Positions 6,669 through 17,100 of a stretch of DNA of 64,000 nucleotides are shown here, one piece after another; the first letter of the stretch is position 1; the number at the start of each line of letters is the position of its first letter. Below the pieces are notes generated by a model. The model did no database searches. It was given only the letters and a program-made list of their open reading frames with translations, and had not been told where the DNA came from. Origin of the DNA: Pelagihabitans pacificus. GTDB lineage: Bacteria > Bacteroidota > Bacteroidia > Flavobacteriales > Flavobacteriaceae. The position numbers and the translations under genes were made by a program. The DNA lies in the NCBI RefSeq assembly GCF_009371985.2, contig NZ_VIKU02000001.1:620001-684000 (forward strand), given 5' to 3'.

Positions 6669-9545
6669 ATGAACCACCTTATCAAAGCGGGCCCCATTTC
6701 TATATGGATAGCCTTGTTGTGCGTCTTGGGTATCCCCGATATAAAAGCCCAATGCGCCGGTACCGATAATACAGTAACGGTCTGTAATAAAGACACCGAT
6801 ACCAGCACACAAAACTTCGACCTCTTCGCCAACCTCGGGGGCACCCCGACCTCAGGAGGCACCTGGTCAACCACTAACCCGGCTAATTTTTTTGCACTCG
6901 ATGGCGTGAATGGCACGGTAAATCTATGGCGCATCAACAACTTCGGGGTGCATCAATTTTTATACACGAATGATGCTTGCGGTGAGAGCGCTACCGTTAC
7001 AGTTAATCTCGGAGGGTATCCGGGGGAGGATAACATAGATGGGAGCGCCAATGCCTGTAGTGATAATCCCTTCGTAAACCTTCATGGATTCTTGGGTAGT
7101 GAAATTGATGGCAAGGTACAGGATTTTAACGGTACTTGGCAAGAAGAGCCAGGGACCCCTACCGGTTTTCGGGTGGATAATATGTTCGATGCCTTGGCCG
7201 CAGGTCCCGGCATCTATACCTTTACCTATTCGGTCGGTTTCGTGGCTGGTTGCCCAAGTAGATTCTCGACCGTAGTGCTCGAGGTACATCCCGCACCCAA
7301 CCCAGGTATTCCGACAAATTTAGTCGTCTGTGTCAACGACGACCTTTCGGCGTATACCAATTTAGACCTCAACAGCCTCCTGTCTGGGGAAGAAACCAAT
7401 GGCACCTGGTCAGAGGGCAGTACCAATCAGCTGAGCGATTTATCGGATAGTTTTATTAATGTGGAGGAAATCAGGGATAATTTTGGCTATGGGACGTATG
7501 AATTTCGATATACGGTATTTCCAACCCATCCCGTATGTCCTGAAAACTATTCCACGGTGAACATCATCATACTTCCAGTGCTGGAAGGTGTGCTTTCCCC
7601 ACCGAATTTTTGTGTTGGAACCCCTTATGATGTTCCCTTGACGTATTACGATACAATTTTGCCTAACGGAGAATATCGCATCACATATAGAATAAATAAC
7701 AGCACCACGGGCGAGGCGTTCGACGATACTATCCTCAGCAATGGGCAAGCTACTTTCGAAATCGACGCTACATTAGTACCGGTCAATGAGCTTGTTACCG
7801 TGGACATCATGGAAATTGAAGGAATCGATCCCATCCAAGATGTCTGTCCTACCATCCTAGTACCCCAAGCTTCGTTCTTGGTTTCGGATGCCATGGTAAA
7901 CGTCGGCGACACTTGCGATGGGACAGAGGCTATGGTATCGGTGACCAACGTTTTGGATCACGCCGGAAACTTTTCCAACGACACTTATGATATTTCATAT
8001 ACCTTAACGGATACAAGTGGAGGAATCAGCAATGATACCGCCCAGAACGTTGCCTTTTCCAATGGCAGTGCAACTTTTACCGTTTCGTCAACCAACTTGA
8101 CCACTCCTGGTCCCTACAATATCTCTCTCGAAATTGTTGGAAGCTTTGACATCGACTGCACTTTAGATGGTAGTTTTGAACTCAGTGCCATACCCGATGC
8201 GATACAATTAGACCTCTTAGTCGACAACAACTGCGACGCCACCCAAATCGATGTGATTGTCGATGCCCCTACTTTGCCCAACGGAAGCTATGCGATCACT
8301 TATGATGTCACCGAACTGAATTCGAGCAACGTGCTCACCACCAATACCATTAATTTCAATGGTGGCACCGCAAACTATCAAATTGACGTGGAGTCCTTGC
8401 CCCAAGGGAATTATACCGCAAGTGTACGCAGTAGCCAAAACGATACAACACCCTGTAGAACGATTTTCGATTTTGAAGTATCCGAAAACTTTGCTATTGA
8501 GGGAATTCCGAGCATTCCCGAAGCGGCCGACCAACAAATCTTCTGTCTAAGCGACTACGGAACCAGCGGGCCCACACTCGAAGATATCGAAGTGACCGCG
8601 AACGGTCAAATCCTCTTTTACGCCACCGCAACCGATATGTCTATTTTATCGTTGACCACACCATTGGTAGACGGGGAAGCCTACTTTGTTGCCAATATCG
8701 ATCCCGATAATAATTGTGAAGGGTCCGATCGCGTTCAAATTACAGTTACCCTAGTAGACCCGGAGGCACCCACCAGTAATGAAACAAATCCGGTATTTTG
8801 CGGAGCCGATATGCCCACACTGACCGATTTTTCGGTGACACTGCCGGGAGCAGGTTCCGCGGTATGGTTCGATACGGACACAGGTGGCAATCCCCTACCT
8901 CCCGGTACCCTGTTGGAGGATGGCAATAGTTATTTTGCAGCCAATCAGATTGACGGGCAATGCTCGAGTACGGAACGGTTGGAATTCATCCCCACGGTTA
9001 TAGGCCTGGAACCGGTATCCCTTCAGTTCACTGAGCTGGCACTCTGTGGACTCGACGACCCAACCGTAGGTGATTTGAGGGAGCTGGAGACCAATGCCGA
9101 TTATGTCGTGTTGTGGTACGATCAGCCCGAAAATGGCACTCCTCTCACCAATGACACACCTCTTTCGGAAAACGTAATGTACTACGCTGAAAGCTTTAAT
9201 CCGGATACAGGTTGCATCAACCCGAATCGAATCGCCGTCACGATCGAATTGAGCAACTGTAATCCCGAAGACTATGGTTTTTTTATCCCGGATGGGTTCT
9301 CTCCCAACGGGGATGGCCGAAACGACTTTTTCCTTATTCCCAACATCGAAGTCATTTTTCCAGATTTCACACTGGAAATCCTCAATAGGTACGGCACCTC
9401 CTTGTTCAAGGGCGACAGAAACAATCCCGCCTGGGACGGTCGCAATGGCGCAGGTATAGCCCCCAACGGCGTATATTTCTATATCATCGACTACAATAAG
9501 GAAGGATTTGATCCCATCCAGGGTCGACTATACCTCAACCAATAA
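6669..9545 (+). CDS. Secreted adhesin-like protein with T9SS type B sorting domain
   Basis: A 958-residue secreted protein. Residues 1 to about 28 are a signal peptide (IWIALLCVLGIPDIKAQC). The long middle part is made of repeated beta-sandwich-like units rich in Thr, Asp and Gly with paired cysteines (for example NGTWSEGS, GEYRITYRI, GNYTASVRSS). The last 90 residues are a gliding-motility type C-terminal domain: IPDGFSPNGDGRNDFFLIP, ILNRYGTSLFKG, WDGRNGAGIAPNGVYFYIIDY. Such type B domains direct export by T9SS and surface attachment, and generally need a partner SprF-like protein, encoded next. Role is inferred as surface adhesion or gliding. Confidence 0.9.
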   Translation: MNHLIKAGPISIWIALLCVLGIPDIKAQCAGTDNTVTVCNKDTDTSTQNFDLFANLGGTPTSGGTWSTTNPANFFALDGVNGTVNLWRINNFGVHQFLYTNDACGESATVTVNLGGYPGEDNIDGSANACSDNPFVNLHGFLGSEIDGKVQDFNGTWQEEPGTPTGFRVDNMFDALAAGPGIYTFTYSVGFVAGCPSRFSTVVLEVHPAPNPGIPTNLVVCVNDDLSAYTNLDLNSLLSGEETNGTWSEGSTNQLSDLSDSFINVEEIRDNFGYGTYEFRYTVFPTHPVCPENYSTVNIIILPVLEGVLSPPNFCVGTPYDVPLTYYDTILPNGEYRITYRINNSTTGEAFDDTILSNGQATFEIDATLVPVNELVTVDIMEIEGIDPIQDVCPTILVPQASFLVSDAMVNVGDTCDGTEAMVSVTNVLDHAGNFSNDTYDISYTLTDTSGGISNDTAQNVAFSNGSATFTVSSTNLTTPGPYNISLEIVGSFDIDCTLDGSFELSAIPDAIQLDLLVDNNCDATQIDVIVDAPTLPNGSYAITYDVTELNSSNVLTTNTINFNGGTANYQIDVESLPQGNYTASVRSSQNDTTPCRTIFDFEVSENFAIEGIPSIPEAADQQIFCLSDYGTSGPTLEDIEVTANGQILFYATATDMSILSLTTPLVDGEAYFVANIDPDNNCEGSDRVQITVTLVDPEAPTSNETNPVFCGADMPTLTDFSVTLPGAGSAVWFDTDTGGNPLPPGTLLEDGNSYFAANQIDGQCSSTERLEFIPTVIGLEPVSLQFTELALCGLDDPTVGDLRELETNADYVVLWYDQPENGTPLTNDTPLSENVMYYAESFNPDTGCINPNRIAVTIELSNCNPEDYGFFIPDGFSPNGDGRNDFFLIPNIEVIFPDFTLEILNRYGTSLFKGDRNNPAWDGRNGAGIAPNGVYFYIIDYNKEGFDPIQGRLYLNQ

Positions 9546-9572
9546 ACCCAAGTGGCAATCAATACGATCAAC

Positions 9573-10511
9573 ATGAAAAAAATAATACACTTTGGCATCC
9601 TATTGCTACTTGTTCAAGCCGGTCTCCGCGCCCAACAAGACCCGCAGTACACGCAATATATGTATAATATGAGTGTCATCAATCCTGCCTATACAACCAA
9701 CGAATTGGGTATGCTCAACTTGGGTACGCTCTATCGATCTCAATGGGTAAGTGCCGTAGGCGGGCCCACCACGCTAACTTTCTTTAGTCATGCCGCGATC
9801 AGTGAAAAAATCGAGATGGGCCTTTCGCTGATTACCGATAATATTGGGGATGGTGCCGTAAAGGAAAACAATTTCTATGTCGATTTTGCCTATATTCTAA
9901 AATTGGATGAAATGAGCAATCTCTCGCTGGGGCTCAAGGCTGGGCTCACCAATTTCAACACCGACTTTACAGGATTTCAGTTACCGGAAATACAGGACGA
10001 CCCTGCTTTTAATGAAAATTTAAATAGCACCTTTCCCAATGTCGGGGTCGGCGCTTTTTACAACCGAGACAATTTCTATGCCGGTGTATCGATACCAAAC
10101 CTACTGACCTCTACCCATTTGGAAAATCAAAATGGTGTTGCTGGCTTGGGTTCCGAGGAGTTGCACCTCTTCTTTATCTCAGGTTATGTCTATGAAATGA
10201 GCCCGGACCTGAAAATAAAACCTTCGATTATGACCAAAGTGGTCAAAGGTTCGCCCTTGAGTATCGACGGTTCGTTGAACGTGCTCTTCAATAAGCGGTT
10301 TGAAGTGGGTGCTTCCTACCGACTGGAAGACTCGATTAGTGCGATGTTCAACATGTCGATTATACCCTCTTTGCGAATCGGATATGCCTATGATTATACC
10401 TTATCGAACCTTAGCGACTTCAGCGCGGGCTCACACGAAATATTCGCTCTTTTTGACCTTGATCTATTAGGCCTCAACAAAGGCTATGACAAATCTCCAA
10501 GATTCTATTAG
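9573..10511 (+). CDS. PorP/SprF family T9SS outer-membrane protein
   Basis: 312 residues from the ATG at 9573; an in-frame GTG at 9552 would add seven residues before the signal peptide. The mature start QQDPQYTQYMYNMSVINPAY and the LYRSQWVSAVGGPTTLTFFSHA segment are diagnostic of PorP/SprF. The rest alternates in the way of a beta-barrel and ends with an aromatic residue. In Flavobacterium johnsoniae, SprF-like proteins are needed for secretion and attachment of their neighbouring type B substrates; by position this one serves the adhesin 27 bases upstream. It is followed after five bases by the OmpA-family gene, so the three form an operon. Confidence 0.93.
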   Translation: MKKIIHFGILLLLVQAGLRAQQDPQYTQYMYNMSVINPAYTTNELGMLNLGTLYRSQWVSAVGGPTTLTFFSHAAISEKIEMGLSLITDNIGDGAVKENNFYVDFAYILKLDEMSNLSLGLKAGLTNFNTDFTGFQLPEIQDDPAFNENLNSTFPNVGVGAFYNRDNFYAGVSIPNLLTSTHLENQNGVAGLGSEELHLFFISGYVYEMSPDLKIKPSIMTKVVKGSPLSIDGSLNVLFNKRFEVGASYRLEDSISAMFNMSIIPSLRIGYAYDYTLSNLSDFSAGSHEIFALFDLDLLGLNKGYDKSPRFY

Positions 10512-10516
10512 AAGCT

Positions 10517-12655
10517 ATGATACAAAGAATTACATATACTGTTTTGGCCGTTTGTTTTGCACATATGGTCTCTGCGCAGCAAGAATTGAAAAGGGCCAAC
10601 GCCTATTTTGGGAAAGCGTATTATATGGATGCCATTCCGCTCTATGAATCGGCCCTACCCCAAAACAAAAGTAGCTCGCTTGTTCAAAACTTGGCAGACT
10701 GTTACTATAATACCTTCGACATGAAAAATGCCGCCCGTTGGTACAAGTACCTTATTTCGAATTATGGTTCAAAAATACAGGGCGATTATCACTTTAAATG
10801 GAGCCAATCGCTTAAGGCAATCGGGGAGTACGAAAAGGCGTCGGAAGTACTAACGGACTACTACACGGCTCAGGGGAATACCCAGAAACTGGAGCAATTG
10901 CAAAAAGAGAACTCGTACCTCGAAAACATCAGGGCCTTAGGAAATCGTTTCGACATCATGAATTTGGCTATCAATACCCCAACGGCCGAATTTGGTGCCG
11001 TTCAAATAGATTCACACATCGTCTTCTCGGCGGCCCTAAAGAAAAAAGAGGGAACGGCCAAGCGGTACCGTTGGAACAACCAACATTATTTGGACCTCTA
11101 TTCCCAACCTCTTTCTACGATAGATAAAGGCGATACTTCAAGCACCGATTTTTCAAAAACGGTGAATAGCAAGATGCATGAGGGTACCTTTGCCATGACC
11201 CAAGATCGAAAAACGCTCTACTTCACCAGAAACAATTTTTTGAACGGAAAGCGAAAAACCGATGGAGATAAAATTTCCAGACTAAAAATATATCGGGCCG
11301 ACTTGGTTGATGGTGAATGGCAAAACATCATCGAATTACCATTCAACAGCGATGATTTTTCGACTGAACATCCAGCATTAAGTCCTGACGGCACCAAGCT
11401 CTATTTTGCTTCGGACCGGCCTGGTGGTCAGGGCTCCTTTGACCTGTACGAAGTGGCGATCCAATCGGATGGCCTTTATGGCGCCCCTATAAATCTTGGG
11501 CCTACCATTAACACTGATAAAAAGGAACAATTTCCTTTCCTGGATACCAACGGCAATTTATATTTTGCCTCGAACGGACATCCCGGTTTTGGTTTGTTGG
11601 ATGTTTTTATCGCCACAAATGAAAACGGAATTTTTCAAAAGCCCGATAATCTCGGACTACCTGTGAACAGTGGCTACGACGATTTCTCGTGGTCGTTGAA
11701 TCGAGATGGGAAAACCGGATATTTTGCATCGAATCGGCCCGAAGGAAAGGGAAGTGACGATATCTATAGTTTTAGCGAGACCAAACCCCTAATTATCGAG
11801 GATTGCAAACAGTTCATTGCAGGTACTATTACCAATCGTACGACCAAAGAGCCGATTACCAATGTCCAAGTACGACTGTTGGATGCAACCGGTAACGAAT
11901 TGGAAACCCGAGTGACCAAGGAAGATGCCAAGTTTAAGTTCAAATTGGAATGCAATACTGGTTATCGTATTGAAGCGCATAAAGAAAGTTATGAAGGAAA
12001 CTCAAAAATCTTTCAGACCAATAAGGAGCGAGACACTGTAATAGATGGGTCTATGGACTTGTATTCGTTCGAGGAAAGGGCGAAACAGGAAGCCATCGTC
12101 TTAAAACAAAAAGAGGAGGAAGCGAAAAGAAGGGCGAAGGCATTGGAGGAAAAACGACGTAAAGAAGAAATCGCCGCAAAGGAAAAGAGGGTCTTGGAGG
12201 AAAGACAAGCCATGGAAAATAAAGAAAAAGAACGGCAACGGAGAATAGCCGGAGCCATTGAAAGGGAGGAGGCGATCGTGAAAGAGCAGCAACGCACGGT
12301 CATCAAAACCGAGGAAATTCATTTTGATTATAGTCTGTGGTATCTAAGGAGGGAATCTCGTGAACGATTGGGAAAGGTAATTAAAATCATGAAAGCCAAT
12401 CCTGGAATCGTTTTGGAAATTGGTACCCATACCGATATTCGTGGTAATGCCCGTTACAATAAAAAGCTGTCCCAAAAGAGAGCAGAATCTGCGAGGGATT
12501 TTCTCATCAAAAATGGTATTGACGAAAAGCGGGTAATTGCCAAAGGTTATGGGGAATCACAACCCATTGTTGAGTGTGCCACCGAGGAAGCCTGTTCCGA
12601 AGAAGACCATGAATGGAACCGACGATGTGAGTTCGTAATCGTGAAATGGGAATAA
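10517..12655 (+). CDS. OmpA-family protein with TPR and PD40 repeats
   Basis: 712 residues with a signal peptide ending near VSAQQ. In order: TPR-like helices (residues about 25-140), a beta-propeller region with WD40/PD40-like repeats (EHPALSPDGTKLYFASDRPG; GYFASNRPEGKGSDDIYSF), a carboxypeptidase-regulatory-like domain (ITNVQVRLLDATGNE), a charged coiled coil rich in Lys and Glu (about 515-590), and a C-terminal OmpA peptidoglycan-binding domain with GTHTDIRGNARYNKKLSQKR. The whole resembles the PorE-type proteins that anchor T9SS parts to peptidoglycan. Third gene of the T9SS trio; a strong terminator follows. Confidence 0.9.
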   Translation: MIQRITYTVLAVCFAHMVSAQQELKRANAYFGKAYYMDAIPLYESALPQNKSSSLVQNLADCYYNTFDMKNAARWYKYLISNYGSKIQGDYHFKWSQSLKAIGEYEKASEVLTDYYTAQGNTQKLEQLQKENSYLENIRALGNRFDIMNLAINTPTAEFGAVQIDSHIVFSAALKKKEGTAKRYRWNNQHYLDLYSQPLSTIDKGDTSSTDFSKTVNSKMHEGTFAMTQDRKTLYFTRNNFLNGKRKTDGDKISRLKIYRADLVDGEWQNIIELPFNSDDFSTEHPALSPDGTKLYFASDRPGGQGSFDLYEVAIQSDGLYGAPINLGPTINTDKKEQFPFLDTNGNLYFASNGHPGFGLLDVFIATNENGIFQKPDNLGLPVNSGYDDFSWSLNRDGKTGYFASNRPEGKGSDDIYSFSETKPLIIEDCKQFIAGTITNRTTKEPITNVQVRLLDATGNELETRVTKEDAKFKFKLECNTGYRIEAHKESYEGNSKIFQTNKERDTVIDGSMDLYSFEERAKQEAIVLKQKEEEAKRRAKALEEKRRKEEIAAKEKRVLEERQAMENKEKERQRRIAGAIEREEAIVKEQQRTVIKTEEIHFDYSLWYLRRESRERLGKVIKIMKANPGIVLEIGTHTDIRGNARYNKKLSQKRAESARDFLIKNGIDEKRVIAKGYGESQPIVECATEEACSEEDHEWNRRCEFVIVKWE

Positions 12656-12695
12656 TCTCCCGTCCCGGAACAAGGGCTTAAATTGCTATTGAAGT

Positions 12696-12735
12696 AAAGA
12701 CTCCAAAGGCCTTAAAACCTTTGGAGTCTTTATTT
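12696..12735 (+). terminator. Intrinsic terminator after the T9SS trio
   Basis: A perfect 14-bp stem, AAAGACTCCAAAGG (12696-12709) with its complement at 12718-12731, an eight-base loop and a T-rich tail, 40 bases after the OmpA-family stop codon. The A-tract on the left makes it potentially active on both strands, but only plus-strand genes flank it. Confidence 0.9.
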
Positions 12736-12779
12736 TTAAGAAAGGATTCTTGTTATATTCGTACGTAAAAACATGAAAA

Positions 12780-13097
12780 ATGGATGTAAACCCCAACAAC
12801 CTTCCTTCCAAGGAAATCATGCCGGGCTATCATGGCAAATTGGTACACACGGCGACTATGAGTATTGCCTTTTGGGAGGTCGAAGAAGGTGCTGTCGTGC
12901 CCGAACACTCACATATGAACGAGCAGGTGATGCAAGTCTTGGAAGGGGAGTTTGAGTTTACCCTGGATGGAACGACCAACGTATACCATCCGGGGGATAT
13001 CGTGGTCATTTCCTCATGGCAAAAACACAGTGGTAAGGCCCTGACCCCCTGTAAACTGATGGATATTTTCAGTCCCGTTAGGGAAGAATACAAATAA
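12780..13097 (+). CDS. Cupin domain protein
   Basis: A 105-residue single-domain cupin. The first cupin motif is PEHSHMNEQVMQVLEGEFEF with metal ligands H43, H45 and E48; the second is HPGDIVVISSWQKHSG with H83. All ligands are present, so it should bind a divalent metal. No signal peptide. The start ATG at 12780 is preferred to an out-of-frame ATG at 12773. The SDR gene follows after 15 bases, so the pair is probably co-transcribed and may act on a common small molecule (inference). Substrate unknown. Confidence 0.88.
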   Translation: MDVNPNNLPSKEIMPGYHGKLVHTATMSIAFWEVEEGAVVPEHSHMNEQVMQVLEGEFEFTLDGTTNVYHPGDIVVISSWQKHSGKALTPCKLMDIFSPVREEYK

Positions 13098-13112
13098 ACG
13101 GAAACGGTTGCC

Positions 13113-13898
13113 ATGAACATCTCACTCAAAGGAAAGAAAGCACTTGTAGGCGGAAGCAGTGGCGGAATCGGCAAGGCCATCGCGCAACAATTGGCCGCCA
13201 GTGGTGCCAGCGTTACCCTCATGGCCAGGAACGAAGCCAAATTGAAAGCGGTACTGTCCGAACTAGCCGTGGGTGAAGGCCAGCAACACAGATATCTGGT
13301 GGTAGATTTTAATGACCATGAAGGGTATAGCAAACTAATTTCCGAGTATTTCGAAGTCCATTCCGTGGACATTTTGGTCAATAATACGCAAGGTCCGTCG
13401 GCCGGTGGAGCTCTTGAAAAAAAAGTGGCCGACTATCAAGAGGCTTTTGATCTACTCTTCAAGACCGTTGTTTTAACGACTGAATTGGCCCTGACCCACA
13501 TGCGCCAAAATCGGTGGGGAAGAATCATCAATGTGGCATCGGTCTCGGTAAAAGAGCCGCTCTCCTATTTGGCACTCTCCAATAGCATTAGGGCTGCAGT
13601 GGTTACCTGGGCCAAAAGTCTGGCAACCGATGTTGGTCCCGACCAGATTACGGTGAACAACCTGCTAACGGGTTATTTCGATACGGAACGTATCGAGCAA
13701 TTAAACGCCAAAAAAGCAGAACAATTGGGTATTTCCGAAAAAGAAGTCCGATCGGATATGGAATCCAAGGTGCCTGTCAAGCGCATAGGCGACCCCAAGG
13801 AGTACGGTTATTTTGTCACTTTTTTAGCCTCCGATCAAGCCGCTTATATTACAGGAACCCAAATTCCCATCGACGGGGGGCTACTTAAAAGTTTATGA
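13113..13898 (+). CDS. Atypical short-chain dehydrogenase/reductase
   Basis: 261 residues with the Rossmann fold of SDRs: nucleotide motif GGSSGGIG (residues 13-20, in place of TGxxxGIG), NNTQGPSAGG (90-99) and a C-terminal TGTQIPIDGG. The catalytic serine is S143, but the tyrosine and lysine expected 13 and 17 residues later read Ser156 and Arg160 in LALSNSIRAA. This matches a known subgroup resembling beta-ketoacyl-ACP reductase that lacks the standard tetrad (cd05344-like). Reduction by the usual mechanism is therefore unlikely. It pairs with the cupin upstream. Confidence 0.9.
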   Translation: MNISLKGKKALVGGSSGGIGKAIAQQLAASGASVTLMARNEAKLKAVLSELAVGEGQQHRYLVVDFNDHEGYSKLISEYFEVHSVDILVNNTQGPSAGGALEKKVADYQEAFDLLFKTVVLTTELALTHMRQNRWGRIINVASVSVKEPLSYLALSNSIRAAVVTWAKSLATDVGPDQITVNNLLTGYFDTERIEQLNAKKAEQLGISEKEVRSDMESKVPVKRIGDPKEYGYFVTFLASDQAAYITGTQIPIDGGLLKSL

Positions 13899-14095
13899 CA
13901 CCCGAATCGGAAAAGCCATCTTGTTTGCCCATGTGCTAACTTCGGTTCGCATTCCCTTATGGGGCAATCAAGACACAATGAGCAAATTGCAGGTCAATGG
14001 CATCAGTTCTTCTCTAAAGCGTCTAGCATCCTAAATAGCCACTTTTCCTCATTAAAACCAGTAGTTCCCTCACTTTTCATGGTTTTCAGGGAGTT

Positions 14096-14122
14096 TTGGC
14101 CACATCTTTGTATATAACTTTG
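14096..14122 (+). promoter_or_regulatory. Candidate promoter for the alpha-2-macroglobulin gene
   Basis: TTG (14096-14098) and TAACTTTG (14115-14122) fit the Bacteroidetes -33 TTG and -7 TAnnTTTG boxes with a 16-base spacer, slightly short. The gene starts 67 bases downstream of the -7 box. The rest of the 291-base gap 13899-14189 holds nothing else I can support. Confidence 0.5.
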
Positions 14123-14189
14123 AAAAATGCTGTACATTCCATAATAGGTATCCGTACTATTTGAAGATGTATAGCTTAATAACTTGGTG

Positions 14190-17100
14190 ATGAAACACAT
14201 TGCAACCCTGATCACGATACTCTTATTTTCTCAAATGATGCATTCACAAAAAAGCAGTGAACCCTATAAAACGATTTGGAAAAAGGTCGAAAATCTCGAA
14301 AACGAATCCTTGACCAAATCCGCTTTGGAAGTGGTACGTACCATCTCTGAAAAAGCCAAGATGGAAAAGAATGCTGCCCAAATTGTCAAGGCCCTCTTAT
14401 ATTCTTCCAAATATGCGATGATATTGGAAGAAGACGCCCAGCTGAACATTGTGAATGATTTTAAATCCGAAATCAAAAAGGCGGCATTTCCAACCAAAAA
14501 CGTACTTGAAAGCTATCTAGCCAGGATGTACTGGCAATACTTTCAACAAAACCGCTATCAATTTTACAATCGTACCAAGACAGAGACAAAGGTCGATAGT
14601 ACAGACTTTCGTACTTGGGATCTTACCACGCTTTTTCACGAAATCGACCTTCACTTTGAAAGATCCCTGCAGAATGAAGCGCAGTTGAAAGCAACCCTTG
14701 TGCACGACTTCGAACCTATACTGCACAAACAGGAAAAATCCGAGGAATACCGCCCCACCCTTTTCGACCTATTGGCCCATGCTGCATTGGATTTCTATAA
14801 ATCCGGTGAAAATAACGTCACCCGACCAGCGGATAGGTTTGAAATAGATGATCCCGAATTACTCTGTGAGGCCCGTTTCTTCCCTGACCGAACCATTGAT
14901 ACTACAGATCGAACCTCCTTACAGGCAAAGGCGTTACGGGTATACCAAAAACTAGTGATGCTCCATTTGCCTTCCCAAAAACCCTATACCTTGGCCGAAG
15001 TAGACATCGAACGCTTACGCTTCATTTATCAAAACGCCGTTTTTGAAAACAAGGATGAACAATACATAGAGGTACTTAACAATACGGTCGAAGCCCTAAA
15101 CGGAAATTTGGCAGCCAGTTTGTATCGCTATGAAATTGCGGCCCTCCTACAGCAACAGGGCAATGGTTATGACCCTAAGAATAATGTGGACGTACGATGG
15201 AAGCATCAGGAAGCACTAGCCATTTGCAATGAGGTAATAAACAGCCAGCCAGTTACCCGAGGAGCCGACAAATGCAAGGCCCTACAATCCCAAATCTTGG
15301 CTAAAAGCCTACAATTGACCACCGAAAAGTATATTCCCATAGGCACCCAGGCCCGTCTGTTGGTGAATTATAAAAATCACCGGTCGCTGCGACTTACCGC
15401 TTTTAGAACCACGCCAGGGCAGATAAAAGCGTTGGAGCAGCTATACCCCATGCCCAAAAAACTTTCCTTTATCAGGGAAATGATGGTGGTGGAAGAATGG
15501 GAGACTCAGATTAAGGACGAGCAAGACTACCAGAATCACAGTACAGAGATTTCGATGCCCGGCTTGGAAAACGGACACTACATTATACTTGCATCCCCTA
15601 TCGACGGTGAAAACAAGTCCGATCTGAACCAAACCTTCGCCTACAGTCCGGTTCAGGTTACGAATATCGCTTTAATCGAGACACGAACGCCTACCCATCA
15701 GCGCTATCAAGCAGTGAACCGTGATAATGGACAACCAATCGCAGCGGCCACGATAAAAATAAGGTATCAGCGAAACTACGATGGTGCCTTTCGGACGAAG
15801 ACCATGACCACCGACACGAAGGGTTTCATAAACATTCCGTTGTCCGAACAATACTGGAATAATGTTACGATTACCGTTTCTCACCATAAAGACACGGCCC
15901 ATTTCGGGGAGTTTTACGTGAACCGGAAATACGAAGATTCCGCATCCCGTACCGACCATATTGCCTTTTTATTAACAGACCGTAGCATATATCGTCCCGG
16001 CCAGCCTCTTTATTTCAAGGGAATCGCGATTAAAAGAACCCATAAGGTTTCCTCGGTTCTTGAAAATACCATGGTCACCGTGGTGCTCAAGGATGTGAAT
16101 TATCAAGAATTGGCAAAGCAAGAGTTCAGGACGAACCGCTTCGGTTCTTTTTCGGGGGAATTTATCCTTCCCAATAACGGCCTCACGGGTGCTTTCAGCA
16201 TGGAAGTTAATTCGAAGCAGCTTCCCCTTAACGGAAGTACTTCTTTTTCGGTAGAGGAATACAAACGTCCGAAATTCGAAACCTCCTTTGAACGTATCAC
16301 CGAAACCTATAAGGTAAACGATAGCATTACCGTAAAGGGAAAAGCGACCGCTTATGCCGGAAGTAATATCACCGACGCCAAGGTCGCTTATACCGTTAAA
16401 AGAGTAGTCTCCTTCCCAAGATGGTATTCTTGGTACCGGCCCTATTTTAGCGGGAGTCCGCAAGAGATTGCCCATGGAGAGACCATTACCGATGCCGATG
16501 GGGGGTACCAAATTGATTTTAAGGCCATCCCCGACAACAATATCGATAAGAAAGCCCTGCCGACCTTCACCTATGAAATATCGGCCGATGTGACCGACAT
16601 CAACGGAGAGACCCATAGTGCCACTACCACAGTCCGAATCGGGTACCACGCTTTGACCGCCCAGGTGTATGTGGGCAATCTCCTCGACAAGGATGGGGCC
16701 AATAACCAAATCAAGATAACGACCACCAATCTGAACGGACAGTTCGTTCCCGCCAAGGGCACCCTCAAAATGTATAAATTAAAGGCCCCGGAATATGTAT
16801 TGAGACCGCGGCCTTGGGCCGCCCCGGACTACGAAGGGTTCTCCAGGGCCGAGTTTAAGAAGTTGTATCCGCATGATGCCTATGGTAACGAACACGATCC
16901 TAGTCAATGGGAAAAAGGTACAATGGTTTGGGAGTCGGATTTCGATACGGGAAAGGCGACCGAAGTCGCACTTAAAAACATTAAAAAATGGGAATCTGGC
17001 AAGTACGTTATCGAACTGGAGACCCAGGATAAGTTTGGGCAAGAAGTAAAGGATGTTGTGCGAACTACCCTGTTCAGCCAAACGGACAACACCCTGGCCG

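Noticed and set aside
12773-12955. 60-codon plus-strand frame starting at an ATG before the cupin gene
   Set aside because: It is out of frame with the cupin, which has intact metal ligands and continues past it; a shadow frame.
14003-14215. 70-codon minus-strand frame before the alpha-2-macroglobulin gene
   Set aside because: It overlaps the start and probable promoter of the large gene, has no signal, domain or clear homology I can recall, and its composition looks like chance.
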